Counted from the first letter of the stretch, positions 53,026 through 62,177 are shown. The stretch is DNA of 64,000 bases from Streptomyces sp. NK08204 (GCF_020400585.1 NZ_JAINVF010000010.1:124001-188000), one strand, 5' to 3'. The notes: generated by a model not told the origin, from the sequence alone. Numbers and translations are program-made.

Positions 53026-54368
53026 GCACGGTCGGCTGGCTGCCCGCCCCCACCGAGGAACTCTTCGGCGCTCAGGCCACCGCCGAGGAGTCCTACGGCG
53101 TCCTGACGGTGGACGTCCCTCCGTCCTCCTGGATCACCGCCCTGGAGACGGCCCGTACGACCCTGTCGTGCAGCTACTTCGACTGGCTGAGCGCGGTCGA
53201 CGAACCGGGCACGGGCTTTTGTGTCTCCGCCCATGTCGTCGCCCTGTACCCGGTCCGCCGTCTGCTCGTGCGCACGACCGTCCCGCACGACGCCCCGACG
53301 CTGCCCTCCGCCGTCGGCGTCTACGCCGGCGCGGCCTGGCACGAGCGCGAGACCCATGAAATGTTCGGCGTGGTGTTCGAGGGCCACCCGGGACTGGAGC
53401 ACCTCCTCCTCCCGGAGACCTTCGAGGGCCACCCCCTGCGCAAGGACTTCGTCCTCGCCGCCCGCGTGGCCAAGGCCTGGCCCGGCGCCAAGGAACCCGG
53501 CGAATCGGAGCACGGCGGCCCGAAGCGCCGCCAGATGCTGCCCCCGGGCGTCCCCGACCCGAACGAATGGGGCCCGCTCAAGGGCCAACTCCCACCCGCC
53601 CCGGCCCGCCCGGCCCGCGCCGCGGGACGTGCGGCGGGGGAACGCCCGGCACGGGCGGCCGGCGAGCGCGCGGCTGCGGGGGAGCGTCCGGTACGACGCG
53701 CCCGCACGGCAGCGCAGGGCTCGGTGAGCCAGACGGCCGGGACCACGCCGGACACCACCCCTCCCGGCGACACTCCGGTGCCGGCCGCAGGCGCTCCACG
53801 CCGTTCCCGCAGCGCTTCGGAGGGCACGGCGAGCCGGCGCGAGGCCGAAACGGGCGAGGTCTCCGGCGCCCGGACGCCCGGCGCGCGCCGGTCGCGCAGC
53901 GCGAGCGAGGGTTCGGCCTCACAGCGAGCGGAGCCGGCCGCGGCCTCGGAGCCGGCGGCTGCGGCTCCCTCGGGGCCCCGGCGTGCCCGCAGCGCCTCGG
54001 AGGGCTCGGCCTCGCAACGCGCCGAGGCCCCGGTCACCCCTGAAACCGGGGTCACCCCTGAGACCCCTGCGCCGCCAAGGTCCGCCCGGCCGGCCCCGCG
54101 GGGTACCGCAGCCCGCAGCGCGGACGCCCCCTGGCACCACGCCCGCCCGGCTTTCGACGAGCCGGAACGGAAGGACGAGCCCGGACGGAAGGACGAGCCC
54201 GGACGGAAGGACGAGCCGGAGCGGAAAGCGCAGCAGCGCCCCGACGCCGCCGATGCGGACGCCGCTCCGCCGGAAGTCCCCGCTTCCGAGGCCGCGCCGG
54301 CATCTGAGGACCGGACACCCGAAACCGAGACCCCGACCCCCGACGAGCCCGCAGGAGGACCGCAGTGA
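53022..54368 (+). CDS. NADH-quinone oxidoreductase subunit C paralogue with long repeat tail (NuoC2)
   Basis: 448 residues from ATG 53022, overlapping nuoB2. Residues 1-~155 are a NuoC domain (AWHERETHEMFGVVFEGHPG and ETFEGHPLRKDFVLAARV). The remaining ~290 residues are Ala/Pro/Arg/Ser/Glu-rich and certainly disordered. Within them a unit RR-x-R-SAS-EG-x-AS-x-R-x-E recurs near residues 227 (degenerate), 260, 289 and 320, about every 30 residues. A six-residue ERKDEP/GRKDEP repeat follows near 380-400. Ordinary NuoC proteins are 150-250 residues long. The stop overlaps the nuoH2 start, so the tail is truly translated in line with the operon. Confidence 0.9.
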   Translation: MSTVGWLPAPTEELFGAQATAEESYGVLTVDVPPSSWITALETARTTLSCSYFDWLSAVDEPGTGFCVSAHVVALYPVRRLLVRTTVPHDAPTLPSAVGVYAGAAWHERETHEMFGVVFEGHPGLEHLLLPETFEGHPLRKDFVLAARVAKAWPGAKEPGESEHGGPKRRQMLPPGVPDPNEWGPLKGQLPPAPARPARAAGRAAGERPARAAGERAAAGERPVRRARTAAQGSVSQTAGTTPDTTPPGDTPVPAAGAPRRSRSASEGTASRREAETGEVSGARTPGARRSRSASEGSASQRAEPAAASEPAAAAPSGPRRARSASEGSASQRAEAPVTPETGVTPETPAPPRSARPAPRGTAARSADAPWHHARPAFDEPERKDEPGRKDEPGRKDEPERKAQQRPDAADADAAPPEVPASEAAPASEDRTPETETPTPDEPAGGPQ

Positions 54369-55333
54369 ACGACGCGCTGGACGTCGCCCTGCGACTTGTG
54401 GTCGTGTTCGTCGTCTTTCTCACCTTCCCCCTCATCGTGGGCCAGACCGAACACAAGGTGATGGCCCATATGCAGGGCCGTCTCGGCCCGATGTACGCCG
54501 GTGGGTTCCACGGCTGGGCCCAGTTGCTCGCCGACGGGGTGAAGTTCGCCCAGAAGGAGGACGTGGTCCCGGCGGGCGCCGACCGCCGCGTCTTCCAGCT
54601 GGCGCCCGCCGTGGCCCTGCTGCCGTACCTGCTGGTCCTGCTCGCCATCCCGATCGGGCCGAGCAAGGGCGCTGTCGGGCAGGCCCTGGACGCGGGTGTC
54701 TTCTTCGTCCTCGCCGTGATGGGCGTGGGCGTCCTCGGCTCGCTCATGGCCGGTTGGGCCAGCGCGAACAAGTTCTCCCTGCTCGGCGGCCTGCGCACGG
54801 CCGCCCAGCTGCTCGCCTACGAGCTTCCGATGCTGCTCGCCGCGGCCTCCGTCGCGATGGCGGCCGGCACGGTCTCCCTGCCCGGCATCCTCCAGGCCTT
54901 CCACTGGTGGTGGGTGCCCTGGCAGATCGTGGGCGCGGTGGTCTTCTTCGTCGCCGGCCTCGCCGAGCTGCAGCGCCCGCCCTTCGACATGCCGGTAGCC
55001 GACTCCGAGATCATCTTCGGCGCGTACACCGAGTACACCGGCCTGCGGTTCGCGCTGTTCCTGCTGGCCGAGTACGCCGGCATCGTCGTGCTGTGCGGCC
55101 TGACCACCGTCCTCTTCCTGGGCGGCTGGCACGGCCCGTGGGGCACCGACGGCCTGGGCTGGCTGTGGACCCTGCTGAAGGCCGCGATCCTCGCCTTCCT
55201 CGTCATCTGGCTCCGCGTGACCTATCCCCGCCTGCGCGAGGACCAGCTGCAGAAGCTCTCCTGGACGCTCCTCGTCCCCCTCTCCCTCGCTCAGATCGCC
55301 CTCACCGGCGTCGTCAAGGTGGTGATCTCGTAA
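54365..55333 (+). CDS. NADH-quinone oxidoreductase subunit H paralogue (NuoH2)
   Basis: 322 residues, GTG start overlapping nuoC2. Eight-helix subunit with QTEHKVMAHMQGRLGPMYAGGFHGWAQLLADGVKFAQKED, the acidic loop AELQRPPFDMPVADSEIIFGAYTEYTG, and the VTYPRLREDQLQKLSW end. The usual ERK..ERN/ETN motifs are altered (TEHK, AELQRPPFD), as in many non-NADH complex I relatives. It lacks the Pro-rich tail of NuoH1. Confidence 0.92.
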   Translation: MNDALDVALRLVVVFVVFLTFPLIVGQTEHKVMAHMQGRLGPMYAGGFHGWAQLLADGVKFAQKEDVVPAGADRRVFQLAPAVALLPYLLVLLAIPIGPSKGAVGQALDAGVFFVLAVMGVGVLGSLMAGWASANKFSLLGGLRTAAQLLAYELPMLLAAASVAMAAGTVSLPGILQAFHWWWVPWQIVGAVVFFVAGLAELQRPPFDMPVADSEIIFGAYTEYTGLRFALFLLAEYAGIVVLCGLTTVLFLGGWHGPWGTDGLGWLWTLLKAAILAFLVIWLRVTYPRLREDQLQKLSWTLLVPLSLAQIALTGVVKVVIS

Positions 55334-55335
55334 CC

Positions 55336-55887
55336 ATGGCCCCCATCCCCGGCTCCGGCCTGGCCAAGGGTCTGGCCGTCACCCTCCGCACGATGACGAG
55401 GAAGCACGTCACCGAGCAGTACCCGGACGCCCTGCCCGACCTGCCGCCCCGCACCCGGGGCGTGATCGGACTGTTCGAGGAGAACTGCACGGTCTGCATG
55501 CTCTGCGCCCGCGAGTGCCCGGACTGGTGCATCTACATCGACTCGCACAAGGAGACGGTGCCGCCCGCCGCCCCCGGTGGCCGTGAGCGCAGCCGTAATG
55601 TCCTCGACCGGTTCGCGATCGACTTCTCCTTGTGCATGTACTGCGGTATCTGCATCGAGGTCTGTCCTTTCGACGCGCTGTTCTGGTCGCCGGAGTTCGA
55701 GTACGCCGAGACCGACATCCGCGACCTCACCCATGAGCGCGACAAGCTCCGCGAGTGGATGTGGACCGTCCCTGCGCCGCCCGCCCTGGACCCCGGCGCG
55801 GAGGAGCCGAAGGAGGTCGCCGCTGCTCGCAAGACCGCCGAGAAACTGGCGGCCACGCGAGCCGAAACTCAGGAGGGGGAGTCGTGA
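55336..55887 (+). CDS. NADH-quinone oxidoreductase subunit I paralogue (NuoI2)
   Basis: 183 residues from ATG 55336, with AAGGTGGTGA eight bases upstream. Two intact [4Fe-4S] motifs: C51, C54, C57, C61 (CTVCMLCARECP) and C100, C103, C106, C110 (CMYCGICIEVCP). A Lys/Glu/Ala C-terminal tail follows. In complexes that lack the NADH module, this subunit is where ferredoxin hands over electrons. Overlaps nuoJ2 by GTGA. Confidence 0.92.
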   Translation: MAPIPGSGLAKGLAVTLRTMTRKHVTEQYPDALPDLPPRTRGVIGLFEENCTVCMLCARECPDWCIYIDSHKETVPPAAPGGRERSRNVLDRFAIDFSLCMYCGICIEVCPFDALFWSPEFEYAETDIRDLTHERDKLREWMWTVPAPPALDPGAEEPKEVAAARKTAEKLAATRAETQEGES

Positions 55888-56561
55888 GCCTCGCCGCAGC
55901 CGCTGTCGCGGCACACCCCACGACGACCGCCGCCGCGCACAGCCACGGCTTCCTGTCCCCGACCGGCGTCGAGATCGCCTTCCTGCTCGTCGGGCTGGCC
56001 ACCTTCGGTGCCGCGCTGGTGACCGTGACCACGAAGCAGCTCGTGCACGCCGCCCTGTGGCTCGTCGTCGCCCTCGGCGGCCTCGCCGTCGAGTACCTGC
56101 TGCTCACGGCGGAGTTCATCGCCTGGGTGCAGGTCCTGATCTACGTAGGTTCCGTCGTCGTCCTCCTCCTGTTCGGTCTGATGCTCACCAAGGCCCCGAT
56201 CGGGCGCTCCCCGGACGCCGACTCCGGCAACCGCTGGGCCGCCCTGACCGTCGCCGTGGCCGCCACAGGGGCCCTGGTGTGGGTCGTCGTGGACGCCTTC
56301 CGCACGACCTGGATCGACCTCGACGGCCCGGCCGCCGGCAGCACCCGCGTCACCGGCGAGAGCCTGTTCCGGACCTGGGTCCTGCCCTTCGAGGCCCTGT
56401 CCGTCCTGCTCCTCGCGGCACTGGTCGGCGCGATCGTCCTGTCCCGCAAGGCGAAGGCGGAGCAACCCCCTCGCGCTGACAACGCCCTGACTCCCACCGG
56501 GAGTTCCCCGTCCGCCTCGGTCACCCGAAAGAGTTCGTCCGCGCAGGAAGGCGCCCGCTGA
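55884..56561 (+). CDS. NADH-quinone oxidoreductase subunit J paralogue (NuoJ2)
   Basis: 225 residues, GTG start behind AGGAGGGGGA and overlapping nuoI2. Five helices with LLTAEFIAWVQVLIYVGSVVVLLLFGLMLTK, the conserved broken-helix segment. The soluble tail is shorter than in NuoJ1. One base separates its stop from nuoK2. Confidence 0.91.
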   Translation: MSLAAAAVAAHPTTTAAAHSHGFLSPTGVEIAFLLVGLATFGAALVTVTTKQLVHAALWLVVALGGLAVEYLLLTAEFIAWVQVLIYVGSVVVLLLFGLMLTKAPIGRSPDADSGNRWAALTVAVAATGALVWVVVDAFRTTWIDLDGPAAGSTRVTGESLFRTWVLPFEALSVLLLAALVGAIVLSRKAKAEQPPRADNALTPTGSSPSASVTRKSSSAQEGAR

Positions 56562-56562
56562 G

Positions 56563-56946
56563 ATGCACCTCGCCTATCCCGCAGTCCTCTCCGCGCTCCT
56601 GTTCGGCACCGGCCTGTACGGCGTCCTCGCCCGGCGCAACGCGATCCTGGTCCTGATGTCGGTCGAGCTGATGCTCAACGCCGTCAACCTCAACCTGGTC
56701 GCCTTCGACGTCTGGCTCAGCCGGGCCGCCGTGGAGACCCTGCACTCCGGCCAGGCGCTGACCCTGTTCACCATCGCCATCGCCGCCGCCGAGATCGGCA
56801 TCGGCCTGGCGATCGTCCTCGCCGTCCACCGCAACCGCGGCACCTCCGACATCGACAAGCTCCGCGACAGCGCCGAGGGCCACGAGGACGAAGGCCCCGA
56901 CGACGGCGACACCTCCGCGGCCGAGAAGGCTGAGGCCAACGCGTGA
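56563..56946 (+). CDS. NADH-quinone oxidoreductase subunit K paralogue (NuoK2)
   Basis: 127 residues from ATG 56563. Three helices with both membrane glutamates (VLMSVELMLNAVNLNLVAF and IAIAAAEIGIGLAIVLAVHR). A ~28-residue acidic tail (EGHEDEGPDDGDTS..) is absent from NuoK1. GTGA overlap with nuoL2. Confidence 0.92.
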   Translation: MHLAYPAVLSALLFGTGLYGVLARRNAILVLMSVELMLNAVNLNLVAFDVWLSRAAVETLHSGQALTLFTIAIAAAEIGIGLAIVLAVHRNRGTSDIDKLRDSAEGHEDEGPDDGDTSAAEKAEANA

Positions 56947-58937
56947 CCACGACCACCCTGGCCCTCCTCGTCCCCCTTCTGCCGTTCCTGGGCGCCACGG
57001 CCGGCCTGCTGCTCGGCCGCACCGCTCCCGCGTTCGTCCGCCCGCTCGCCGTGCTGCCGGCCTGCACCGCGCTGGTCCTTGCCGCGCTGGTCGCCGCACG
57101 CCAGGGCGGCGGGCAGGCCGTCGACGCCCACACGGAGCTGACGCCCACCGGATCGATCCCGGTCGAGCTGGCCCTGCACATCGACGGCTTCGCCGCGCTC
57201 GTCGCCGTCCTGGTCGCCTTCGTCGCGACCTGCGTGCAGATCTACTCGACGGGCTACCTGCGTGAGGACCCGCGCTACCCCTCCTACGCCGCGCTCGTCT
57301 CCCTGTTCACCTCCGCGATGCTCCTGGTCGTCTACTCCGGCGACCTGATCGTGCTGCTGGTCGGCTGGGAGGTCATGGGCATCTGCTCCTACTTCCTGGT
57401 CGGCCACTACTGGGAGACCCCCGAGGCCCGTGCCGCCTCGCTGAAGGCCTTCCTGGTCACCAAGCTCGGCGACGTGCCGTTCCTGATCGGCCTGTTCGCC
57501 CTCGGCACCGATGCCGGATCGTTCCGCATCACGCGCGTCCTCGGCGCCGTCGCGAGCGGCGGCCTGCACCACCCGACCCTGATCGCCCTGCTGCTGCTCG
57601 CGGGCGTGGCGGGCAAGTCGGCGCAGTTCCCGCTGCACACCTGGCTCCCGGACGCGATGGCGGGCCCGACGCCCGTCTCGGCGCTGATCCACGCCGCGAC
57701 GATGGTCGCCGCCGGTGTCTACTTCGTCGCCCGTCTCCTCCCGGTCTTCGAGGCCTCCTCGGCCGCGATGGTGGTCATGGCCGTCATGGCCGCCGTCACG
57801 ATGACCGGCTCGGCGCTCGCCGCGCTGGCCCAGGACGACATCAAGCGCGTCCTCGCCTACTCGACGATCGGCCAGCTCGGCTACATGACAGGCGCCCTCG
57901 CCGTCGGCGACCGCGGTGCCGCCGTCTTCCACCTCCTCTCGCACGGCGCCTTCAAGGCGCTGCTGTTCCTCGCGGCCGGCGTGATCATCCACGCCGCCGG
58001 CACCAACTCGCTGGCCGCCATGTCCCGCATGCACGGCCTGCGCGACCGGATCCCGGACGCCTACTGGACGATGACCGTGGCGCTCCTCGCGCTCGCCGCG
58101 ATCCCGCCCTTCAGCGGCTTCTTCTCCAAGGAGTCCGTCCTCGGCGCCGCCGAGCGCACGGCCACCGGCCCCACCGGGCACGCCCCCGGCGGCGCGGGCT
58201 GGATCGTCCTCGTCGCCGGTCTCCTCACCGCGTTTCTCACCGCCGCGTACGCCACCCGGCTGTGGCTGCTCGCCTTCCGCGGCCGGGGCGCCGAGGCCCC
58301 CGACCACGGAAAGCAGCCGCTGACGATGACCGTGGTGCTGTGGGTCCTGGCCGTCCCGTCCCTCGCCTTCGGCGGGCTCGCCTACCGTGTGCTGCCCGAC
58401 TGGTTCGACGGCCGCGACCTGACCCCGACCCTGCTCACCTCCGTCCTGGGCACGGGCCTGGCCGCGGTGGGCGGGCTGCTCACCTACGGCATCTGGCAGC
58501 GCGCCACCGCGTTCGCCGCCCGCGTCCCTCTGGGTGCCGTCGCCGCCCACCCCGAGGGCGACGCCGGGCTGGTCGAGGCCGAGGCCATCGCCAGCCACGG
58601 ACCCGCCTACGGCGACCTGGCCTCCGCCCCCGACCCGGCGGACCCCGGACGGCTGCTGCTCGGCCCGCTGTACCGGCACGCGGTCGTCGGCTTCCACCTG
58701 GACGCCGTGTACTCGGCACTCTTCGTCCGTCCGGTCCAGGCGGGGGCGAGCCTCGTCCGGTTCCTCGACCGCGAGGTCGTCGACACCTACGTCCACGGCG
58801 CAGCCGCGCTACCCCGGCTGCTCGGGGCCGCCGTACGGCGCGCCCAGACCGGCAATGTGCAGACCTACGTGAGCGCGCTGCTCGCCGGCACCGTCGTCCT
58901 GGCGGTCGTCGTCGTCCTCGTCGCCACGGGAGCGTGA
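56943..58937 (+). CDS. NADH-quinone oxidoreductase subunit L paralogue (NuoL2)
   Basis: 664 residues, GTG start. Antiporter-like subunit with LVGWEVMGICSYFLVGHYW, FPLHTWLPDAMAGPTPVSALIHAATMVAAGVYF and QDDIKRVLAYSTIGQLGYMTG, so the proton-channel residues are kept. The C-terminal portion with the lateral helix is present. nuoM2 follows after 6 bases. Confidence 0.92.
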   Translation: MTTTTLALLVPLLPFLGATAGLLLGRTAPAFVRPLAVLPACTALVLAALVAARQGGGQAVDAHTELTPTGSIPVELALHIDGFAALVAVLVAFVATCVQIYSTGYLREDPRYPSYAALVSLFTSAMLLVVYSGDLIVLLVGWEVMGICSYFLVGHYWETPEARAASLKAFLVTKLGDVPFLIGLFALGTDAGSFRITRVLGAVASGGLHHPTLIALLLLAGVAGKSAQFPLHTWLPDAMAGPTPVSALIHAATMVAAGVYFVARLLPVFEASSAAMVVMAVMAAVTMTGSALAALAQDDIKRVLAYSTIGQLGYMTGALAVGDRGAAVFHLLSHGAFKALLFLAAGVIIHAAGTNSLAAMSRMHGLRDRIPDAYWTMTVALLALAAIPPFSGFFSKESVLGAAERTATGPTGHAPGGAGWIVLVAGLLTAFLTAAYATRLWLLAFRGRGAEAPDHGKQPLTMTVVLWVLAVPSLAFGGLAYRVLPDWFDGRDLTPTLLTSVLGTGLAAVGGLLTYGIWQRATAFAARVPLGAVAAHPEGDAGLVEAEAIASHGPAYGDLASAPDPADPGRLLLGPLYRHAVVGFHLDAVYSALFVRPVQAGASLVRFLDREVVDTYVHGAAALPRLLGAAVRRAQTGNVQTYVSALLAGTVVLAVVVVLVATGA

Positions 58938-58943
58938 GCAGGC

Positions 58944-60572
58944 GTGATCGATATCAGCGAGTCCGTGATGCAGTTTCTTCTGGCGTTCGTCGTAGTCGGC
59001 CCGCTCCTCGGAGCCGTCGCCGCCCTCCTGCCCGCCCCGCCCGGACTGAAGGGGAAGTCACCCGAGCAGGCCGTGCTGCGCCACGGCGTGACCGTGACCG
59101 GCGCGGTCCTCGTCGCCGCGGTCGTCCTCGCGCTCGGCTTCGACCACGGCCACCCGTCGAGGATGCAGGCCACGACCGACATCAGCTGGATCCCCGCACT
59201 CGACGTGCGGATCCACCTCGGCATCGACGGCATCTCCCTGCCCCTTCTGGTCCTGACCGCGCTGCTGACCTTCCTGTGCGCGCTGTACTCCTACTTCAAG
59301 ATGCCGTCGGGTCCGTCCCCGAAGGCGTTCGTCGCGCTGCTGCTCGTGCTGGAGTCCGGCACCCTCGCCACCTTCGCCGTCCTCGACCTGCTGCTGTTCT
59401 TCCTCGCGTTCGAGATGGTGCTCGTCCCGATGTACTTCCTCATCGCCCGCTGGGGCGGCGAGGGCCGCACCCGGGCCGCGTGGAAGTTCATCCTCTTCAC
59501 GCTGCTCGGCTCCGTCGTCATGCTGCTCGGCCTGCTCCTGATCGGGATCAAGGCGGGCACGTTCGACATGGTGGCACTCGCCACTGACAACGGCCGGTCG
59601 CTGACCACATCCGTGCAGGTCATCGCCGTATTGGCGATCGGGCTCGGGCTCGCGGTCAAGACACCGATGTGGCCGCTGCACAGCTGGCTGCCGGAGGCCC
59701 ACACCGCCGCGCCGACCGTTGGTTCGGTCCTGCTGGCCGGCGTCCTGCTGAAGATGGGCACGTACGGGTTCGTGCGCATCCTGCTGCCGGTGGCGCCCCA
59801 CGGCTTCCACATCTTCGCCCCGTATCTCGCCGCGTTCGCCGTCGTCGGCATCATCTACGGATCCCTGGCCTGCCTGGCCCTGGCCAGGCAGGGTGCGAAG
59901 GGTGACCTCAAGCGCCTGATCGCCTACTCCTCCGTGGGCCACATGGGTTTCGTGCTGCTCGGTATCGCCACCATGACCCCGACCGGCGTCAACGGCGCCC
60001 TGTTCGCCAACATCGCCCACGGCCTCATCACCGGCCTGCTGTTCTTCCTCGTCGGTGCCCTCAAGGACCGCACCGGCAGCACGGAGCTCGACACCCTCTC
60101 CCTCGCGTCGCCCGACCACCACCCCTCGACGAGCGGCTCCGCCGCACCGGATCAGGTCCAAACCGGCGCCGCCCTCTACGCCAAGGCCCCGCGCCTGGGC
60201 GGGCTGCTCGCCTTCGGCGCCGTCGCCTCGCTCGGACTGCCCGGCCTCGCCGGGTTCTGGGGCGAGATGCTGGCCCTGTTCGGCGCGTTCGAACCCGCTG
60301 CCGGCCTCAGCCGGCCCGCGTTCCTCACCTTCATGGCGATCGGCGCGTTCGGCACCCTGCTGACGGCCGCGTACATGCTGGTCGTGGTCCGCCGGGTCTG
60401 CATGGGCGCCCTGCCGGAGCAGACCCCGCGGCTCGCAGATGTGTACGGGTACGAGTTCGCCGCCTGGACCCCGCTCGTCGCCCTCACCGTCGTCGCCGGA
60501 CTGTGGCCGAGGGCGCTGCTCGGCCTGACCGACCCGGCCGTGCACCAGCTCCTCGCAGGAGGCACCCGATGA
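58944..60572 (+). CDS. NADH-quinone oxidoreductase subunit M paralogue (NuoM2)
   Basis: 542 residues, GTG start. FEMVLVPMYFLIARWGGEGRTRAAWKF, VKTPMWPLHSWLPEAHTAAPTVGSVLLAGVLLKMGTYGF and KGDLKRLIAYSSVGHMGFVLLG carry the conserved channel residues. An extra hydrophilic loop (LASPDHHPSTSGSAAPDQVQ, ~390-410) is not in NuoM1. ATGA overlap with nuoN2. Confidence 0.92.
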   Translation: MIDISESVMQFLLAFVVVGPLLGAVAALLPAPPGLKGKSPEQAVLRHGVTVTGAVLVAAVVLALGFDHGHPSRMQATTDISWIPALDVRIHLGIDGISLPLLVLTALLTFLCALYSYFKMPSGPSPKAFVALLLVLESGTLATFAVLDLLLFFLAFEMVLVPMYFLIARWGGEGRTRAAWKFILFTLLGSVVMLLGLLLIGIKAGTFDMVALATDNGRSLTTSVQVIAVLAIGLGLAVKTPMWPLHSWLPEAHTAAPTVGSVLLAGVLLKMGTYGFVRILLPVAPHGFHIFAPYLAAFAVVGIIYGSLACLALARQGAKGDLKRLIAYSSVGHMGFVLLGIATMTPTGVNGALFANIAHGLITGLLFFLVGALKDRTGSTELDTLSLASPDHHPSTSGSAAPDQVQTGAALYAKAPRLGGLLAFGAVASLGLPGLAGFWGEMLALFGAFEPAAGLSRPAFLTFMAIGAFGTLLTAAYMLVVVRRVCMGALPEQTPRLADVYGYEFAAWTPLVALTVVAGLWPRALLGLTDPAVHQLLAGGTR

Positions 60573-62089
60573 GCGCCCTGGCCCAGCCCCTGGCCGCGTC
60601 GCTGGTCCAGTCCGTCGACTGGCTCGCCGTCGCCCCGCCCGCCACGGCGGCCGTCGTGGCCCTGGTCGTCCTCGTCGCCGACCTGTTCGTGCCCGAGGCC
60701 AAGAAGGCCGTCCTCGGCTGGATCTCCGTCGCCGCACTGGCCGTCGCGGCTCTCCTGCTGCTGCCGATCCGGGACGGCGACCGCAGCACCTTCTGCGTGA
60801 ACGGCACGCACGCGTGCAGTTACACGGCGGACCGGTTCGCCCTCGTGATCCAGTTCCTGGTGCTCGCCGGTGCCCTGCTGGCCGCCCTGCTGTCGATGAC
60901 GACCCTGACGGACGAGCAGCGGCGGATCCCGGCGGGCGAGTACTGGTTCCTGCTGCTCTCCTCCGCGGCCGGCGCCGCCCTGCTGCCCGCCTCCCGCGAC
61001 CTGGCCACCCTGATCGTCGCCCTGGAGGTCGCCTCCCTGCCCGCCTTCGCCCTCGTCGGCATCCGGCACGGCGACAAGCGCTCCTCCGAAGCGGCTCTGA
61101 AGTTCTTCCTGTCCTCGGTCACCGCCACCGCGGTGAGCCTGATGGGGGTGAGCTTCGTCTACGCCTCCACGGGCACCCTGTACCTCACCCAGGTCGCCCA
61201 GCGCCTCCCGCACGTCGACGGGCAGCTTCACACCCTCGCCCAGACCGGTGTCGTCCTCACCCTCATCGGCTTCGCCTTCAAGACGGCCGCCGTCCCGTTC
61301 CACTTCTGGGTGCCCGACACCTATGTGGGCGCACCGCTGCCGATCGCCGCCTACCTGTCGGTCGTCGGCAAGGCGGTCGGCTTCTCCGGCCTGATCCTCG
61401 TCACCGTCGTCGCGTTCCCGTCGTACGCGGACGTCTGGGGGCCCGCGCTCGCCGCCCTGGCCGCCCTCACCATGACCGTCGGCAACGTCGGCGCCCTGCG
61501 CCAGCAGGCCACGCGCGCGTACAGCGCCGTACGGCTGCTCGCGTGGTCGTCCGTCGGCCAGGCCGGCTACCTCCTGGTGCCGATCGCCGCCGCCGGGTAC
61601 GCCAAGGACGCCCAGAAGGCGATCGGCTCCACCGTCGCGTACGCCCTCATGTACGCCGCCGTGAACCTCGGAGCCTTCGCGGTGGCCGCCCTGGTGGGCC
61701 GTACGAAGTCGCTGAACCGGGTGAGCGACTACCGCGGCCTGTACGCCACGAACCCGCTGGCCGCCCTGCTCCTGGCCTTCTTCCTGCTGTGCCTGGCCGG
61801 GCTGCCGCCGGGTGTCATCGGCCTGTTCGCCAAGGTCACCGTGTTCGCGTCCGCCGTGGACGCCGGGCTCGGGTGGCTCGCCGTCGTCATGGCTGTGAAC
61901 GTGGTCATCGCTCTCTTCTACTACCTCCAGTGGACGGCCCTGCTCTTCCGCGCTCCCGAGGGCGAGCCCGCCCGGCACCGCCTCCCGGCCCCGCTCACCG
62001 CTGCGCTCGCCGTCACCGGCGTCCTCGGCGTGGCCCTGTCCGGAGCGCCCCAGCTGGTGCTGCGCTTCACGGCGACCGGCCTGTTCTGA
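60569..62089 (+). CDS. NADH-quinone oxidoreductase subunit N paralogue (NuoN2)
   Basis: 506 residues from ATG 60569, with AGGAGG upstream. LEVASLPAFALVGIRHGDKRSSEAALKFFLSS, FKTAAVPFHFWVPDTYVGAPLPIAAYL and the VRLLAWSSVGQAGYLLVP segment of the family. There is a Cys-containing periplasmic loop (STFCVNGTHACSY, two Cys) not seen in NuoN1. Last gene of the nuo2 cluster; its stop codon lies in a short tandem repeat. Confidence 0.92.
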   Translation: MSALAQPLAASLVQSVDWLAVAPPATAAVVALVVLVADLFVPEAKKAVLGWISVAALAVAALLLLPIRDGDRSTFCVNGTHACSYTADRFALVIQFLVLAGALLAALLSMTTLTDEQRRIPAGEYWFLLLSSAAGAALLPASRDLATLIVALEVASLPAFALVGIRHGDKRSSEAALKFFLSSVTATAVSLMGVSFVYASTGTLYLTQVAQRLPHVDGQLHTLAQTGVVLTLIGFAFKTAAVPFHFWVPDTYVGAPLPIAAYLSVVGKAVGFSGLILVTVVAFPSYADVWGPALAALAALTMTVGNVGALRQQATRAYSAVRLLAWSSVGQAGYLLVPIAAAGYAKDAQKAIGSTVAYALMYAAVNLGAFAVAALVGRTKSLNRVSDYRGLYATNPLAALLLAFFLLCLAGLPPGVIGLFAKVTVFASAVDAGLGWLAVVMAVNVVIALFYYLQWTALLFRAPEGEPARHRLPAPLTAALAVTGVLGVALSGAPQLVLRFTATGLF

Positions 62090-62136
62090 GCACCCGGGGC
62101 GTCTGAGCACCCGGGCGTCTGAGCACCCGGGCCTCG
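62086..62136. repeat. 16-17-bp tandem repeat starting at the nuoN2 stop codon
   Basis: Three copies of TCTGAGCACCCGGG(G)CG, the first containing the TGA that ends nuoN2; the third runs into the terminator stem. Each copy carries an in-phase-like TGAG, so loss or gain of a unit would not affect the protein. Confidence 0.75.
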
Positions 62137-62177
62137 CCCCTGCGGAGCACGTCACCCGTACGGCCGAGGCCCGGTGC
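62123..62177 (+). terminator. Probable terminator after nuoN2
   Basis: 62123-62136 pairs with 62165-62177 (13 bp with a single bulged C) around a 28-base loop. Stable by GC content; no T-run. Lies between nuoN2 and the HtpX-like gene. Confidence 0.6.
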
